Shown here: piece by piece, positions 33,328 to 41,911 of the stretch | Layout: each line of letters starts with the position of its first letter | How positions within the stretch are numbered: the first letter of the stretch is position 1 | NCBI RefSeq assembly: GCF_001434095.1 | Contig: NZ_AZDS01000001.1 | Location: 1 to 64,000 of the forward strand | Direction: 5' to 3' | DNA length: 64,000 nt | From: Fructilactobacillus fructivorans | GTDB taxonomy: Bacteria > Bacillota > Bacilli > Lactobacillales > Lactobacillaceae | Notes under the pieces: model-generated | What the model saw: the letters and a program-made list of their open reading frames with translations, nothing else | Told to the model about the DNA's origin: nothing | Database searches by the model: none | Made by a program: the position numbers and the translations under genes

Positions 33328-33746
33328 TTAATACTACGGTTTTTACAGGAAGAGTTACTAAAGCTCTAGAAGTTAGACAAACTAGCAATGGGAAAAGCGT
33401 TGGCAGTGTAAATTTAGCCGTTAATCGTAATTTTAAAAATCAAGACGGCAATTACGATGCTGACTTTCCGATGTTGCAATTCTGGGGAAAGATGGCAGAT
33501 AACTTTGCCAAATATACGAGTAAAGGTTCATTAGTCGGAATTGAAGGTAGACTACAAACCCGCAATTATGAAGATAAAAATGGTAATCGAGTTTATGTTA
33601 CTGAGATTGTGGTTAACAATTTCACGTTGCTAGATTCCAAAAATAATAACAACCAATCTAATAACAGTAATCCATTTGAAAATCCAAGTGCACCTACTAA
33701 TAATACTGGTGAACCTGAGATTTCTGATGATGATCTTCCGTTTTAA
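33324..33746 (+). CDS. ssb: Single-stranded DNA-binding protein
   Basis: 140 residues. OB-fold (MINTTVFTGRVTKALEVRQTSNGKSV..., LQFWGKMADNFAKYTSKGSLVGIEG), an Asn-rich linker, and the acidic tip ISDDDLPF that recruits partners. The ATG overlaps the preceding TGA, so it is coupled to the annealing protein. Confidence 0.95.
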   Translation: MINTTVFTGRVTKALEVRQTSNGKSVGSVNLAVNRNFKNQDGNYDADFPMLQFWGKMADNFAKYTSKGSLVGIEGRLQTRNYEDKNGNRVYVTEIVVNNFTLLDSKNNNNQSNNSNPFENPSAPTNNTGEPEISDDDLPF

Positions 33747-33766
33747 TACAAAGGAGCATTAGAGCT

Positions 33767-34582
33767 ATGCGTAAAACAACTAATTATATTAAAGAAATTT
33801 TAGCGTTTAACGATTCGCTACAGATAAATTTAGACCTCTCAACCGGGCAAATGATGCTATGGTATCAATTAATGTTTATAAATAATAAGACCCGTTGGAT
33901 GGATTGGTTTACTGTGGCAAATCAAACACTACAAAATCTTACTCAATTAAGTCGTCAAGCAATAAATAAGGATCGTAATACGCTCAAACAAAAAGGTTTT
34001 CTAGACTTTAAAACTAATGGAAACAAAGCGACTGCTTACCGTTTAATTAATCTATGTGATGATGACAACGCTAAGGGGAACAACTATCGAATTAAACAAC
34101 CAACAATTCAAGAAGAACAACCCAAGAAAAAAGCTAAAGCAACTAATCAACCAAAATCAAAAGAACTAGAAAATAACTTCAATAAATTATGGCAACTTTA
34201 CCCCAAAAAGCAAGGTAAAGAGCCTGCTTTTAAAGCTTACAAGAAAGCAATTAAAGATGGCGTAACTAACGAAGAGATTCAAAAGGGTATCGTTAGTTAT
34301 AAAAAACAAATTGAAGTTAAGGGCACCGAACAGAAGTTTATTAAACAAGGTTCAACGTTCTTTAATCAACGGAGCTGGCAAGATGAGTTTGATCTAAAGC
34401 CTGATCATAAAGGGAAAATTAAAGAAGAATTGCCAGATTGGGCGAAAAAGCAAGAAAAAGAAGAAAGAAAACAAGCACAAAAGCAAAAAGAACGTCTTGA
34501 CGCTGAGAGTAATAGTGAACACCAATTATCAGCACAAGAAAAAGATCGAATAAATAAGAGATTAAAAGCACTACAGAATTGA
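33767..34582 (+). CDS. Phage replication initiator (DnaD-like winged helix)
   Basis: 271 residues. The N-terminal winged helix (about 10-105) resembles DnaD/phage O-type proteins. The C-terminal half has the LYPKKQGKEPAFKAYKKAI and FIKQGSTFFNQRSWQDEF segments common in phage replisome organisers. It would bind the phage origin and recruit host helicase; no DnaC-type loader gene follows. The tail is Lys/Glu-rich. A stand-alone copy of its N-terminal domain is encoded at 28346-28666. Confidence 0.82.
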   Translation: MRKTTNYIKEILAFNDSLQINLDLSTGQMMLWYQLMFINNKTRWMDWFTVANQTLQNLTQLSRQAINKDRNTLKQKGFLDFKTNGNKATAYRLINLCDDDNAKGNNYRIKQPTIQEEQPKKKAKATNQPKSKELENNFNKLWQLYPKKQGKEPAFKAYKKAIKDGVTNEEIQKGIVSYKKQIEVKGTEQKFIKQGSTFFNQRSWQDEFDLKPDHKGKIKEELPDWAKKQEKEERKQAQKQKERLDAESNSEHQLSAQEKDRINKRLKALQN

Positions 34583-34598
34583 GAGGAGTTTAGTAAAA

Positions 34599-35327
34599 TT
34601 GAATAATTTAGTAATTATGAAAAATAAGCAAGCAGTTACAACTAGTTTAAAAGTAGCAAGTAAATTTGATAAAAGACATGATAATGTTATGCGTGCAATC
34701 GGTAATTTAAAAAAAGATCTTCACAATTTTGAGGAGATGTTTATTAAGGGTACGGCATTAGATACTTATGGTAGGTCTAGGAATATCTATTATATGAATC
34801 GTGATGGCTTTACTTTTTTAGCTATGGGATTCACTGGTAGTAAAGCAATGAATTTTAAAGCTGAATATATTAAAGCTTTCAATCAAATGGAAGATGAAAT
34901 TAAGCACACTGGTGGATTTAACATTCCTAAAACTAAAGCAGAAGCATTACAGCTAGCTACTGATCAGCAAAAGAAAATAGACCAGTTGGAACCTAAAGCA
35001 CGTTTTTCTGATGCGGTTACTACTAGCAACACCACTATTCTAATTGGTGAATTAGCTAAGATGATGAAACAAAATGGTATTGATATCGGGCAAAATAAGT
35101 TATTTAGTTGGCTACGTAACAACGGTTATTTAATTCGTCGCTTTGGTAGTAGCTACAATACACCTACACAAAAAGCTATGCGATTACAGTTATTTAAAAT
35201 CAAAGAAAGTACAGTAATTCATAGCGACGGACATTCAAGTATTAACAAAACGACTAAAGTAACTGGAAAAGGGCAAAAATACTTTATTAATAAGTTTCTC
35301 CAAGTTAGAGATGAGCTTAATGCCTAA
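34599..35327 (+). CDS. Phage antirepressor (Rha domain plus KilAC-type C-terminus)
   Basis: 242 residues. The N-terminal Rha/pRha domain (TSLKVASKFDKRHDNVMRAI, YYMNRDGFTFLAMGFTGSKA) and the C-terminal DNA-binding part (ELAKMMKQNGIDIGQNKLFSWLRNNGYLIR) are a frequent antirepressor pairing. It may counter the lysogenic repressor. TTG start at 34599 with GAGAGGAG upstream. Confidence 0.85.
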   Translation: MNNLVIMKNKQAVTTSLKVASKFDKRHDNVMRAIGNLKKDLHNFEEMFIKGTALDTYGRSRNIYYMNRDGFTFLAMGFTGSKAMNFKAEYIKAFNQMEDEIKHTGGFNIPKTKAEALQLATDQQKKIDQLEPKARFSDAVTTSNTTILIGELAKMMKQNGIDIGQNKLFSWLRNNGYLIRRFGSSYNTPTQKAMRLQLFKIKESTVIHSDGHSSINKTTKVTGKGQKYFINKFLQVRDELNA

Positions 35328-35718
35328 GATTAGTCAGTATCGAGCTATTAAGCCAAAGAATAAATACCACGCCAAAAAGATCCAAGCAGACGGGATTACT
35401 TTTGATAGCAGGGTCGAATATATGTATTACATTAGATTTATCAAAAATAGATACATAAGTTTCGACGATCATAAGAGTTTTGAGATTACTCCTCGATTTA
35501 AATTAAATGGTAAAACACATCGCAAACGAGTTTATAGTCCAGATTTTATTGAATACGACACTCACGGCCAGATGATTAAAGTGGTTGATGTAAAAGGTGG
35601 TAAAGTCACGGCTGATGCCAGTTTAAGGATTAACGAATTTGAATATCTTTATCAAGTTCCCGTTGTTTTGGCACGTTATAACTATCGAACTAAGCAATTT
35701 CAAGAAAAAGTTAAATAG
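35320..35718 (+). CDS. DUF1064 protein (Holliday junction resolvase-like nuclease fold)
   Basis: 132 residues. NKYHAKKIQADGITFDSRVEYMYY, the VYSPDFIEYD segment and VVDVKGGKV give the E...D...VK pattern of a PDDEXK-type nuclease; DUF1064 proteins are common in phage recombination modules. It overlaps the antirepressor by a few bases. An alternative in-frame start at 35311 exists; neither has a clear ribosome binding site. Confidence 0.8.
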   Translation: MPKISQYRAIKPKNKYHAKKIQADGITFDSRVEYMYYIRFIKNRYISFDDHKSFEITPRFKLNGKTHRKRVYSPDFIEYDTHGQMIKVVDVKGGKVTADASLRINEFEYLYQVPVVLARYNYRTKQFQEKVK

Positions 35719-35730
35719 AAAGGGCTAAAA

Positions 35731-36153
35731 ATGAATTTAACGGATTACGAAAAAAGTGAAGTCGCACAATTACAATTCAATAATATGAAACCCAATAAAA
35801 AAATTAGAAAGCAAAGAGATAAAAAGGCTCATCGAATTTTAAAGTTAGTTCATGGTATTGAAGATGATTACGGTTCGATTATGCACTGTCCAGAAAAAGA
35901 TAGTCGAATTATTAAAGCGCATAAGCTATTTGGTAGTCAGCACTCACACGAGCATAAACAGCAATATATGTACTATGCTTTTGACCATCACGACCGCAGG
36001 ATTACCTCTGGGATAACGATTAGAAATCTTGCGGAGAATTTGGTTGATAATGGTGTAAAAATTCATTCGGCTTACTTGCAAACACATTTGACTAAGAAAC
36101 AAGGCTTAACTAATTTTGGTAGAGTTCGAAGAGAAAGGGTTACAAGAATTTGA
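35731..36153 (+). CDS. Phage protein of unknown function (140 aa)
   Basis: AAAGGG precedes the ATG. The protein is basic with many His and Lys residues (KIRKQRDKKAHRILKLVHG, SQHSHEHKQQYMYYAFDHHDRR). It lies in the middle-gene region before ArpU. Family not recognised. Confidence 0.6.
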   Translation: MNLTDYEKSEVAQLQFNNMKPNKKIRKQRDKKAHRILKLVHGIEDDYGSIMHCPEKDSRIIKAHKLFGSQHSHEHKQQYMYYAFDHHDRRITSGITIRNLAENLVDNGVKIHSAYLQTHLTKKQGLTNFGRVRRERVTRI

Positions 36154-36204
36154 TGAAAATAATCCAGTATTTAAAATAGTCAAGGATGATAAGCAATAAC
36201 GTGA

Positions 36205-36390
36205 ATAAAGAAAGTAGGTAGACCTATTAAAATTAAATTAGCAAAAGGCACAGTAATTAACTATCAAATTAATGACGATGAAAGCTATCATAAAACGGTT
36301 GAGACAGATAACGACAATAACTATATTGAAGTGGATATGGATGGATTGAATGAGCTTTTGGAAACTTTAATGCATCATAATATCGTATAA
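36205..36390 (+). pseudogene. 61-codon frame lacking a standard start
   Basis: The frame KKVGRPIKIKLAKGTVINYQ... to DMDGLNELLETLMHHNIV has a phage-like N-terminus and acidic body but opens only at ATA (36205) just after a stop; an out-of-frame GTG lies at 36201. Either a frameshift removed the start or a near-cognate codon is used. Confidence 0.35.
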
Positions 36391-36478
36391 AAAAGGAACT
36401 ACAACCTAGGCAGAAGGCAGTAGTTCAACTATGTAAACAGTTATATTTTATCATAATTATAAAAAGGAGCACTATTCT

Positions 36479-36901
36479 ATGCAACTAAGTTTTAATAATT
36501 ATAATTACGATGAAGCCAAGAATGACGCTAAAAAGGTGCTGGAAAGCTATCAACATTATCACAACGAACACGTAAAAGGAAAATTAGCAGACTTGTCATC
36601 ACCCAAACAAGATGGCATGCCAAGTGGGAAAGGCGGTAAAAACTCTGAAGCTGAACAGTATGATAGTTACGTGTATGCTGGTGAATTCTGTGAGTTAGTC
36701 TCTAAGGTTATCAATAACATGACTAATGAAAATTATCGTGATGTACTTACTTATTCTTATATAAAGCCACTAGATAGCAATGTGGAGATTGCTGGGCAAA
36801 TGTTAATGGATGTTAGACAAATGTATCGCATAAAGAATGAAGCTCTGTTATGTTTTGCTGAGATTTGTCCGATGATTCAATTAGATTATGCTAATTCGTG
36901 A
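36479..36901 (+). CDS. ArpU-family late-gene regulator
   Basis: 140 residues. ...AKKVLESYQHYHNEHVKGKLADLSSP, then YAGEFCELVSKVINNM and VRQMYRIKNEALLCFAEICP match ArpU-type regulators that sit before the phage packaging genes and are thought to switch on late transcription. AAAGGAG precedes the ATG. The structured non-coding stretch follows at once. Confidence 0.8.
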   Translation: MQLSFNNYNYDEAKNDAKKVLESYQHYHNEHVKGKLADLSSPKQDGMPSGKGGKNSEAEQYDSYVYAGEFCELVSKVINNMTNENYRDVLTYSYIKPLDSNVEIAGQMLMDVRQMYRIKNEALLCFAEICPMIQLDYANS

Positions 36902-37313
36902 AGTCACATTTTTATCAGTAATCTGTCAGTTAAATGGCAGCTAAGCGCGTTATATTGATAGAGTGGACGAATTGGGAAAGCGTCCACGCCTAGAGTAATT
37001 ACTTTGCATATGTTCCTATGTTTTATACCTCTTCAAAAGGCAACACGGTTTGGTACATATATTCGGGTTCAATTCCCGAACGTGTTATTACGAACAGCTA
37101 GACAAAATAAATAATGAAATAAAGTTGTGATCGTCTGTTCGTTTGATAGATAGAGATACTTACGTAGACAAAACCTATGCTTCCTTTCTTTAAACAATAT
37201 ACTTAAATAACACAGATAATTATTATAATCATCTATCTATCATCTACTGCTAGAGGTTCGAATCCTTTAACAGTAATTAAATCAGAGCAATCCATTGAGG
37301 TTGCTTTTTTATT
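36902..37313 (+). ncRNA. Candidate structured phage RNA with two T-arm-like minihelices
   Basis: No gene in 425 bases, but consecutive perfect helices: CTGTCA/TGGCAG (36923-36940), GTGGACG/CGTCCAC (36963-36987), AACACG/CGTGTT (37042-37047, 37081-37086) stacked on TTCGGG/CCCGAA with loop TTCAATT (37062-37080), CGAACAG/CTGTTCG (37091-37141), an 11-bp helix (37144-37154 with 37232-37242), and TACTG-TAGAGG / CCTTTA-CAGTA with loop TTCGAAT (37245-37275), then a terminator. The two T-loop hairpins each span about 12 pairs, like a tRNA acceptor-T-arm. ROOL or GOLLD RNA are candidate classes; not verified. Confidence 0.6.
37286..37313 (+). terminator. Terminator at the end of the structured phage RNA
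   Basis: AGCAA-CC / GG-TTGCT followed by TTTTT, 13 bases before the HNH-coupled small ORF. Confidence 0.75.
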
Positions 37314-37326
37314 TGGAGGAGTACAT

Positions 37327-37392
37327 ATGTTTTTTAATTTATTTTTTATGAGTGTTTGCATAATTTTAGTAGCTTGGATTTGGTTTGACTAA
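37327..37392 (+). CDS. 21-aa membrane peptide coupled to the HNH gene
   Basis: TTTGGAGGAG is a strong ribosome binding site before ATG at 37327. The peptide MFFNLFFMSVCIILVAWIWFD is almost wholly hydrophobic, and its TAA overlaps the HNH start (TAATG). It may serve mainly to deliver ribosomes to the HNH gene, which has no ribosome binding site of its own. Confidence 0.5.
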   Translation: MFFNLFFMSVCIILVAWIWFD

Positions 37393-37907
37393 TGCCACGA
37401 GTTAGAAGATGTCGTTATCCAAACTGTCACACGTTAACTCAATTCCCTCATTATTATTGTGAGCAACATCGTAAGTACGAAGCTGCCTACTTAAAGAGTA
37501 GAGAAAAGTGGGGACACAAACCAAAGCAGTACGAACATAAATACAACCAAGTAACTCGTAATCGTAACGAAGACAAGAGCAATCAGTATAAGTTTTATCG
37601 CACACGTAACTGGGTTCACCTTCGTCAGCAAACACTCGAACGTGATCATTATGTATGTCAGTATTGCAAAGCAATTGAAAAGCTCACAACGAATGCTAAA
37701 ACGGTTGATCATATTGTGCCGATTGAATTCGATGATTCCAAAAAGAGTAATCTAGATAATTTAGCTACAATTTGTCGAAATTGCCATAGGCTAAAAACCA
37801 AATGGAAACAAGATTATTACGGTACAGGTTTGAACCAAAAACCAACCTCAGCTACTGAAGTGACAGACTTGAAAGCTATCTCATTAATGATGAGAGCGAA
37901 AAAATAA
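37392..37907 (+). CDS. HNH endonuclease of the packaging module
   Basis: 171 residues. An N-terminal zinc-binding part (CRYPNCHTLTQFPHYYCEQH) and the HNH core (YVCQYC...TVDHIVPIEF...LDNLATICRNCHRLKTKW). HNH proteins next to TerS/TerL are required for cos cleavage in many HK97-type phages. It directly precedes the probable cos region. Confidence 0.9.
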   Translation: MPRVRRCRYPNCHTLTQFPHYYCEQHRKYEAAYLKSREKWGHKPKQYEHKYNQVTRNRNEDKSNQYKFYRTRNWVHLRQQTLERDHYVCQYCKAIEKLTTNAKTVDHIVPIEFDDSKKSNLDNLATICRNCHRLKTKWKQDYYGTGLNQKPTSATEVTDLKAISLMMRAKK

Positions 37908-37989
37908 GAACTAAATTATAAAAATTCAAAAAACAAATTATAAAATGTGAAAACAAAAGTAAATTGATTGATGAAATTTATAAACAACA

Positions 37990-38060
37990 AAAATGCCCCC
38001 GCCCCTTGCCGCACAAGCGGTAGAGCGCACACATTACAATCACGTGTTTTCGCACAAAAA
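37990..38060. other. Probable cos region
   Basis: A short GC-rich island (CCCCCGCCCC, then CCGCACAAGCGG, then GCGCACAC) in otherwise AT-rich non-coding DNA between the HNH and TerS genes. This is where cos lies in related cos-type siphophages. The cut positions cannot be read from the sequence. Confidence 0.5.
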
Positions 38061-38183
38061 TTTTGAACTTTTTGATAGGGGGGTCTAGTGGTTCTAACGC
38101 TTGATATGAAGGAATTTTACTTAAAAAAAATGCTTAAAACCGTACCCCGTATTTATACCCTAATTTTAAAAGGAAGTGAGACG

Positions 38184-38687
38184 ATGACGAGAAAAAGGAA
38201 AGAAACTAAAGCTAGCAAAAAGAGCACCACGGACAAGCGGAAATTGTCTAAATCACCGCCAACTTATTTAAAAGGTACAGCACGATATATGTGGCGGCGT
38301 TTAGTCCCACTAATTCAAAAAGACCCGAATGTTAATAATATGGACCGTACTATCGTGGAAGCATTTTGCATTAATTACCAACTTATGAGAGCGGCTTACG
38401 ATGATATCAATCAAAATGATCAATCGCGAGCTGTCTATCACACGCCTACTAATCCAGTTACTGGTGAAGAAATGGAAACCGAATTTACAGGTTATAAACG
38501 TAATCCTTCTACTCAGATTCTTGATTCAGCAACGGGAAAGCTACAAAAGCTGGGTAACGAGTTAGGGCTTACACCGCAATCGCGTTCCGAATTACTTAGT
38601 TTGAAGACTGATAGTGGTACGAAGAAAGACCAGCGAGAACAAATTGCAAAAGCCTTTGATTCCGATAATGGAAGCACTAAGAAATGA
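38184..38687 (+). CDS. terS: Terminase small subunit (P27 family)
   Basis: 167 residues. Basic N-terminus (MTRKRKETKASKKST) then SPPTYLKGTARYMWRRLVPLIQ and VEAFCINYQLMRAAYDDI, as in P27-type small terminases that recognise the packaging site. The ATG at 38184 follows AAAGGAAGTGAG; the frame runs further upstream into the cos region without a ribosome binding site. Its TGA overlaps the TerL start. Confidence 0.88.
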   Translation: MTRKRKETKASKKSTTDKRKLSKSPPTYLKGTARYMWRRLVPLIQKDPNVNNMDRTIVEAFCINYQLMRAAYDDINQNDQSRAVYHTPTNPVTGEEMETEFTGYKRNPSTQILDSATGKLQKLGNELGLTPQSRSELLSLKTDSGTKKDQREQIAKAFDSDNGSTKK

Positions 38688-40570
38688 AGAAAATCGATTT
38701 AACCAAATCTCATGACGTGTTTAAGGCTTATCAAAAAACTAACTTTGATAGTATTCGGAAAAAATACCCAGACGCTGGCACGCAATATGCCTTTGATATT
38801 TTGGATCAAAAAATAACAACTGGCTATCATATTCAATTAGCTTGTTTTCGACATTTACGAGACTTACAACGTCAAGAAACTGGCAAATTTCCTTACTATT
38901 ATTCAACCAAGCAAGTACATAACATTTTATTTTTTGCGTCACTTTGTCCGGAAATCAAGAGCCATAAACCGGTTAAGTTAATGCCATGGCAAAAGTTTAT
39001 TTTGGCTATGCTACAAGGCTGGCGAAATCACACTAACGATAAGAGGTTTACTTGGGCCATTATTTCGGTGGCTCGTCACAATGGTAAAACTTATTTGATG
39101 GCAATCATCACTGTTTATAGCTTTTTAATTCAAGCCGTTAAGCAAAATGGTCAAGAGTTTTTAATTTCTTCAGTGGATGCCAAACAGTCACGACAGTTGA
39201 TGAAATATGTAAAACGAACGTTAGTAGAGCTTTTTAGTAATGGCTTGTTTAAGGACTATAACGAGTCGGTTGGTATTAGTATGAAAGGTCTTACCTCGCT
39301 GTCTCAACATATTACTATGAGTTCTACCGATAACGAAATTATTCAAGTTACTTTTAATAGTGGTACATATGATTCTCATCATTTCCAAACGGCTATCGGA
39401 GATGAATTTGGTAGTAGCACGGTTAAAGACCAAACCAAATTAAATTCAATTACATCTGGACAAGGTGATGTAGATAATCACCAATTTATTCAAATTTCCA
39501 CAGCTTACGATGATCCAAGTGTACCGTTTCGACAAGATGAAAAACGAATCTATCAAGCTATGGAAGAAGATTATAAACGTGATGGCGATAGTTATCTCTT
39601 ATTAGATTGGTCGCAAGATAACGTTAACGAAACCTATAAACCTGATACGTGGATCAAATCTAATCCACTACTTGGTTTAAAAGGCGGTAATGTTAAACTC
39701 ATGGATAGTTTAAAAGATGAGCGTGATAACAGTCTTATTACGGCTGATGTGGCTGGATTTCAAAATAAATCACTCAACATGTGGTTACAGCAAAGTAAAG
39801 ATACGTTCATCAATTTGGCAGATGTAGAAAAATCCATAGTACCAAATTTTGATATTGACGGACGAACAGTCTATGTAGGCTTCGACTACTCAATGAGTAG
39901 CGATAACACATCTTTTGCCTTCGTTTATCCATATGTAGATGATGATGGCAACAATAAATGGCATATTGAGCAACATAGTTTTATACCATGGCATGCTGCT
40001 GGTTCTATTGAAGCTAAGGAAAAACAAGACGGCATTAACTACCGTGAATTAGCTAAACTAGGATATTGCACGATAACTAATCATGAGCAAGGTCTCATTG
40101 ATGATGACCAAATTTATAGATGGCTTTTAGATTATGTAGAAGATCATAATTTGAAGGTTATTTTTTTTGGCTATGACGCGATGGGTGTTACTAGTTTTAT
40201 TAAAGCTATGGATAATAATACAAGCTTCCCACTGGACGCGGTGAGACAACGGACTAGTGAGCTCAAAGACCCAACGAAATTCTTACAACGAATATTTGTG
40301 GAAGGCAGTGCTACTCGCCTTGATGATCGAATTATGGAAAAAGCACTCTTAAATGCAACTCTAAAAGAAGATCGTATTGGCATTCAAGTCGACAAGACTA
40401 AAGCCACATTAAAAATTGATGTGGTTGATGCGATTGTCGACGCTCTTTACCAAGGGATGTATCACTTTGAAGATTACGGTATTGAAAACGATAAAACTGA
40501 AGCGGTTAAACGAATGACACCAGAACAAGTTAAAGCTCGTTTTGATGATCCAGACGCTGGCTTAACTTAA
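38684..40570 (+). CDS. terL: Terminase large subunit
   Basis: 628 residues. The ATPase has SVARHNGKTY (Walker A-like, about 129-137) and the acidic QTAIGDEFGS motif; the C-terminal nuclease has VYVGFDYSMSSDNT and further acidic residues (GYDAMG, VVDAIVDAL). It pumps DNA into the prohead and cuts it. The ATG overlaps the TerS stop. Confidence 0.96.
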   Translation: MKKIDLTKSHDVFKAYQKTNFDSIRKKYPDAGTQYAFDILDQKITTGYHIQLACFRHLRDLQRQETGKFPYYYSTKQVHNILFFASLCPEIKSHKPVKLMPWQKFILAMLQGWRNHTNDKRFTWAIISVARHNGKTYLMAIITVYSFLIQAVKQNGQEFLISSVDAKQSRQLMKYVKRTLVELFSNGLFKDYNESVGISMKGLTSLSQHITMSSTDNEIIQVTFNSGTYDSHHFQTAIGDEFGSSTVKDQTKLNSITSGQGDVDNHQFIQISTAYDDPSVPFRQDEKRIYQAMEEDYKRDGDSYLLLDWSQDNVNETYKPDTWIKSNPLLGLKGGNVKLMDSLKDERDNSLITADVAGFQNKSLNMWLQQSKDTFINLADVEKSIVPNFDIDGRTVYVGFDYSMSSDNTSFAFVYPYVDDDGNNKWHIEQHSFIPWHAAGSIEAKEKQDGINYRELAKLGYCTITNHEQGLIDDDQIYRWLLDYVEDHNLKVIFFGYDAMGVTSFIKAMDNNTSFPLDAVRQRTSELKDPTKFLQRIFVEGSATRLDDRIMEKALLNATLKEDRIGIQVDKTKATLKIDVVDAIVDALYQGMYHFEDYGIENDKTEAVKRMTPEQVKARFDDPDAGLT

Positions 40571-40585
40571 ATTGGAGGTGATTAG

Positions 40586-40783
40586 ATGATTTTTAAGAAC
40601 TTATTGGCATTATTTTGGAAGTATTTGGATGTAGTTTGCTATCTAGTTGCAACTATTTTGCTAATTATTTTTGCATTTAGTTTTGGAAATCGATTTGGCA
40701 TTTTAGCCATTGCAATTGTGTTATTAATTACTGGCTTTTTAAGTGAAGTTATCAGTTCTCAAAGTAAGGGAGGTGATAACTAA
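40586..40783 (+). CDS. Small membrane protein of the head module
   Basis: 65 residues with two hydrophobic helices. GGAGGTGATTAG precedes ATG. Its TAA overlaps the portal start (TAATG). Such small genes occur between TerL and portal in related phages; role unknown. Confidence 0.7.
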   Translation: MIFKNLLALFWKYLDVVCYLVATILLIIFAFSFGNRFGILAIAIVLLITGFLSEVISSQSKGGDN

Positions 40784-41892
40784 TGCCAGTTTTTAATTTT
40801 AATAATAAGATTTCTAATCTAGGAAGCACTATAGGCGCGTCTGACGACTCATTCGGCTTTAGTAGCCCTACAAGTAATCAACTAAGTTATGTGAGCGCGT
40901 CCCAAGCACTACAAAATTCCGATATTTATAGTATTATTTTTCAATTATCAGGTGCTCTTGCCAGCGGTGAAATAACTGCCAACAATCAACGAGCTCAGAA
41001 TATTCTTGATAATCCAAGTGCGACGGCTTCTACTCATGCCTTTTGGCAAAGCATGTTTGCACAATTGCTCATTGGTGGTGAGTCGTTTGCCTATCGCTTT
41101 CGAAATGCTAACGGGACCGACAGCCGTTTAGAGTATTTACGTCCCTCACAAGTCAGCACATATCTTTTAAGCGATGGTAGTGGATTAATCTATAACGCGA
41201 ACTTTGACGAACCTGATATCGGAACCATTGAAGCCATTCCACAAAGTGACATGATCCATTTTCGATTACTTTCTAAAAACGGAGGTATGACGGGTGTGAG
41301 TCCTTTGAGCGCCCTTTCTAGCGAACTCAATATTAAAAATTCATCTAATAAATTAACTCTCAAAGCATTGGCACAAGCCGTAACCAGTTCGGGAATTCTA
41401 AAAGTTAAAAATAGTGGCTTGTTGAATAGCAAGGAAAAACAAGCACGGTCTAGAAAAGCTACACAAGAATTGCGAAATGGTGTGCTGGTGCTTGATGATT
41501 TAGAAGACTACCAGCCATTAGAAATGAGGAGTAATATAGCTAACTTACTGGACCAAGCTAATTGGACTGGTTCGCAAATCGCTAAAGTTTATGGTATTCC
41601 AGATTCCATGATCAACGGGAAAGGTGACCAACAGTCGTCTATTCAAATGGAAAACATATCCATTATCAAATCATTAGCTAACTACGTGAACCCGATCGTA
41701 AGTGAACTCAAAAATAAACTCAATACAGACGTTCATATGGATGTCCGTAAAGCTGTAGACCCGTTAGGCGATCAATATGCTTCAACCCTGTCAGGAATGA
41801 CAAAAGATGGTACTTTGACCGCTAATCAAACTGTGAGCGAATTACAACATCGTGGCTTTTTGCCCGATGATTTACCAGCTCGACAAAAATAA
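40783..41892 (+). CDS. Portal protein (HK97 family)
   Basis: 369 residues. A segment around YVSASQALQNSDIYSIIFQLSGALAS, the MIHFRLLSKNGGMTGVSPLSAL motif and KVYGIPDSMINGKGDQQSSIQME are typical of HK97-type portals. It forms the ring through which DNA enters the capsid. Confidence 0.92.
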   Translation: MPVFNFNNKISNLGSTIGASDDSFGFSSPTSNQLSYVSASQALQNSDIYSIIFQLSGALASGEITANNQRAQNILDNPSATASTHAFWQSMFAQLLIGGESFAYRFRNANGTDSRLEYLRPSQVSTYLLSDGSGLIYNANFDEPDIGTIEAIPQSDMIHFRLLSKNGGMTGVSPLSALSSELNIKNSSNKLTLKALAQAVTSSGILKVKNSGLLNSKEKQARSRKATQELRNGVLVLDDLEDYQPLEMRSNIANLLDQANWTGSQIAKVYGIPDSMINGKGDQQSSIQMENISIIKSLANYVNPIVSELKNKLNTDVHMDVRKAVDPLGDQYASTLSGMTKDGTLTANQTVSELQHRGFLPDDLPARQK

Positions 41893-41911
41893 TGAAAGGA
41901 GGTGAACAATA

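Noticed and set aside
37042-37086. A tRNA gene in the structured phage RNA
   Set aside because: Only acceptor-like and T-arm-like helices are present; no D-arm or anticodon arm fits between them, and no CCA-type end is seen.
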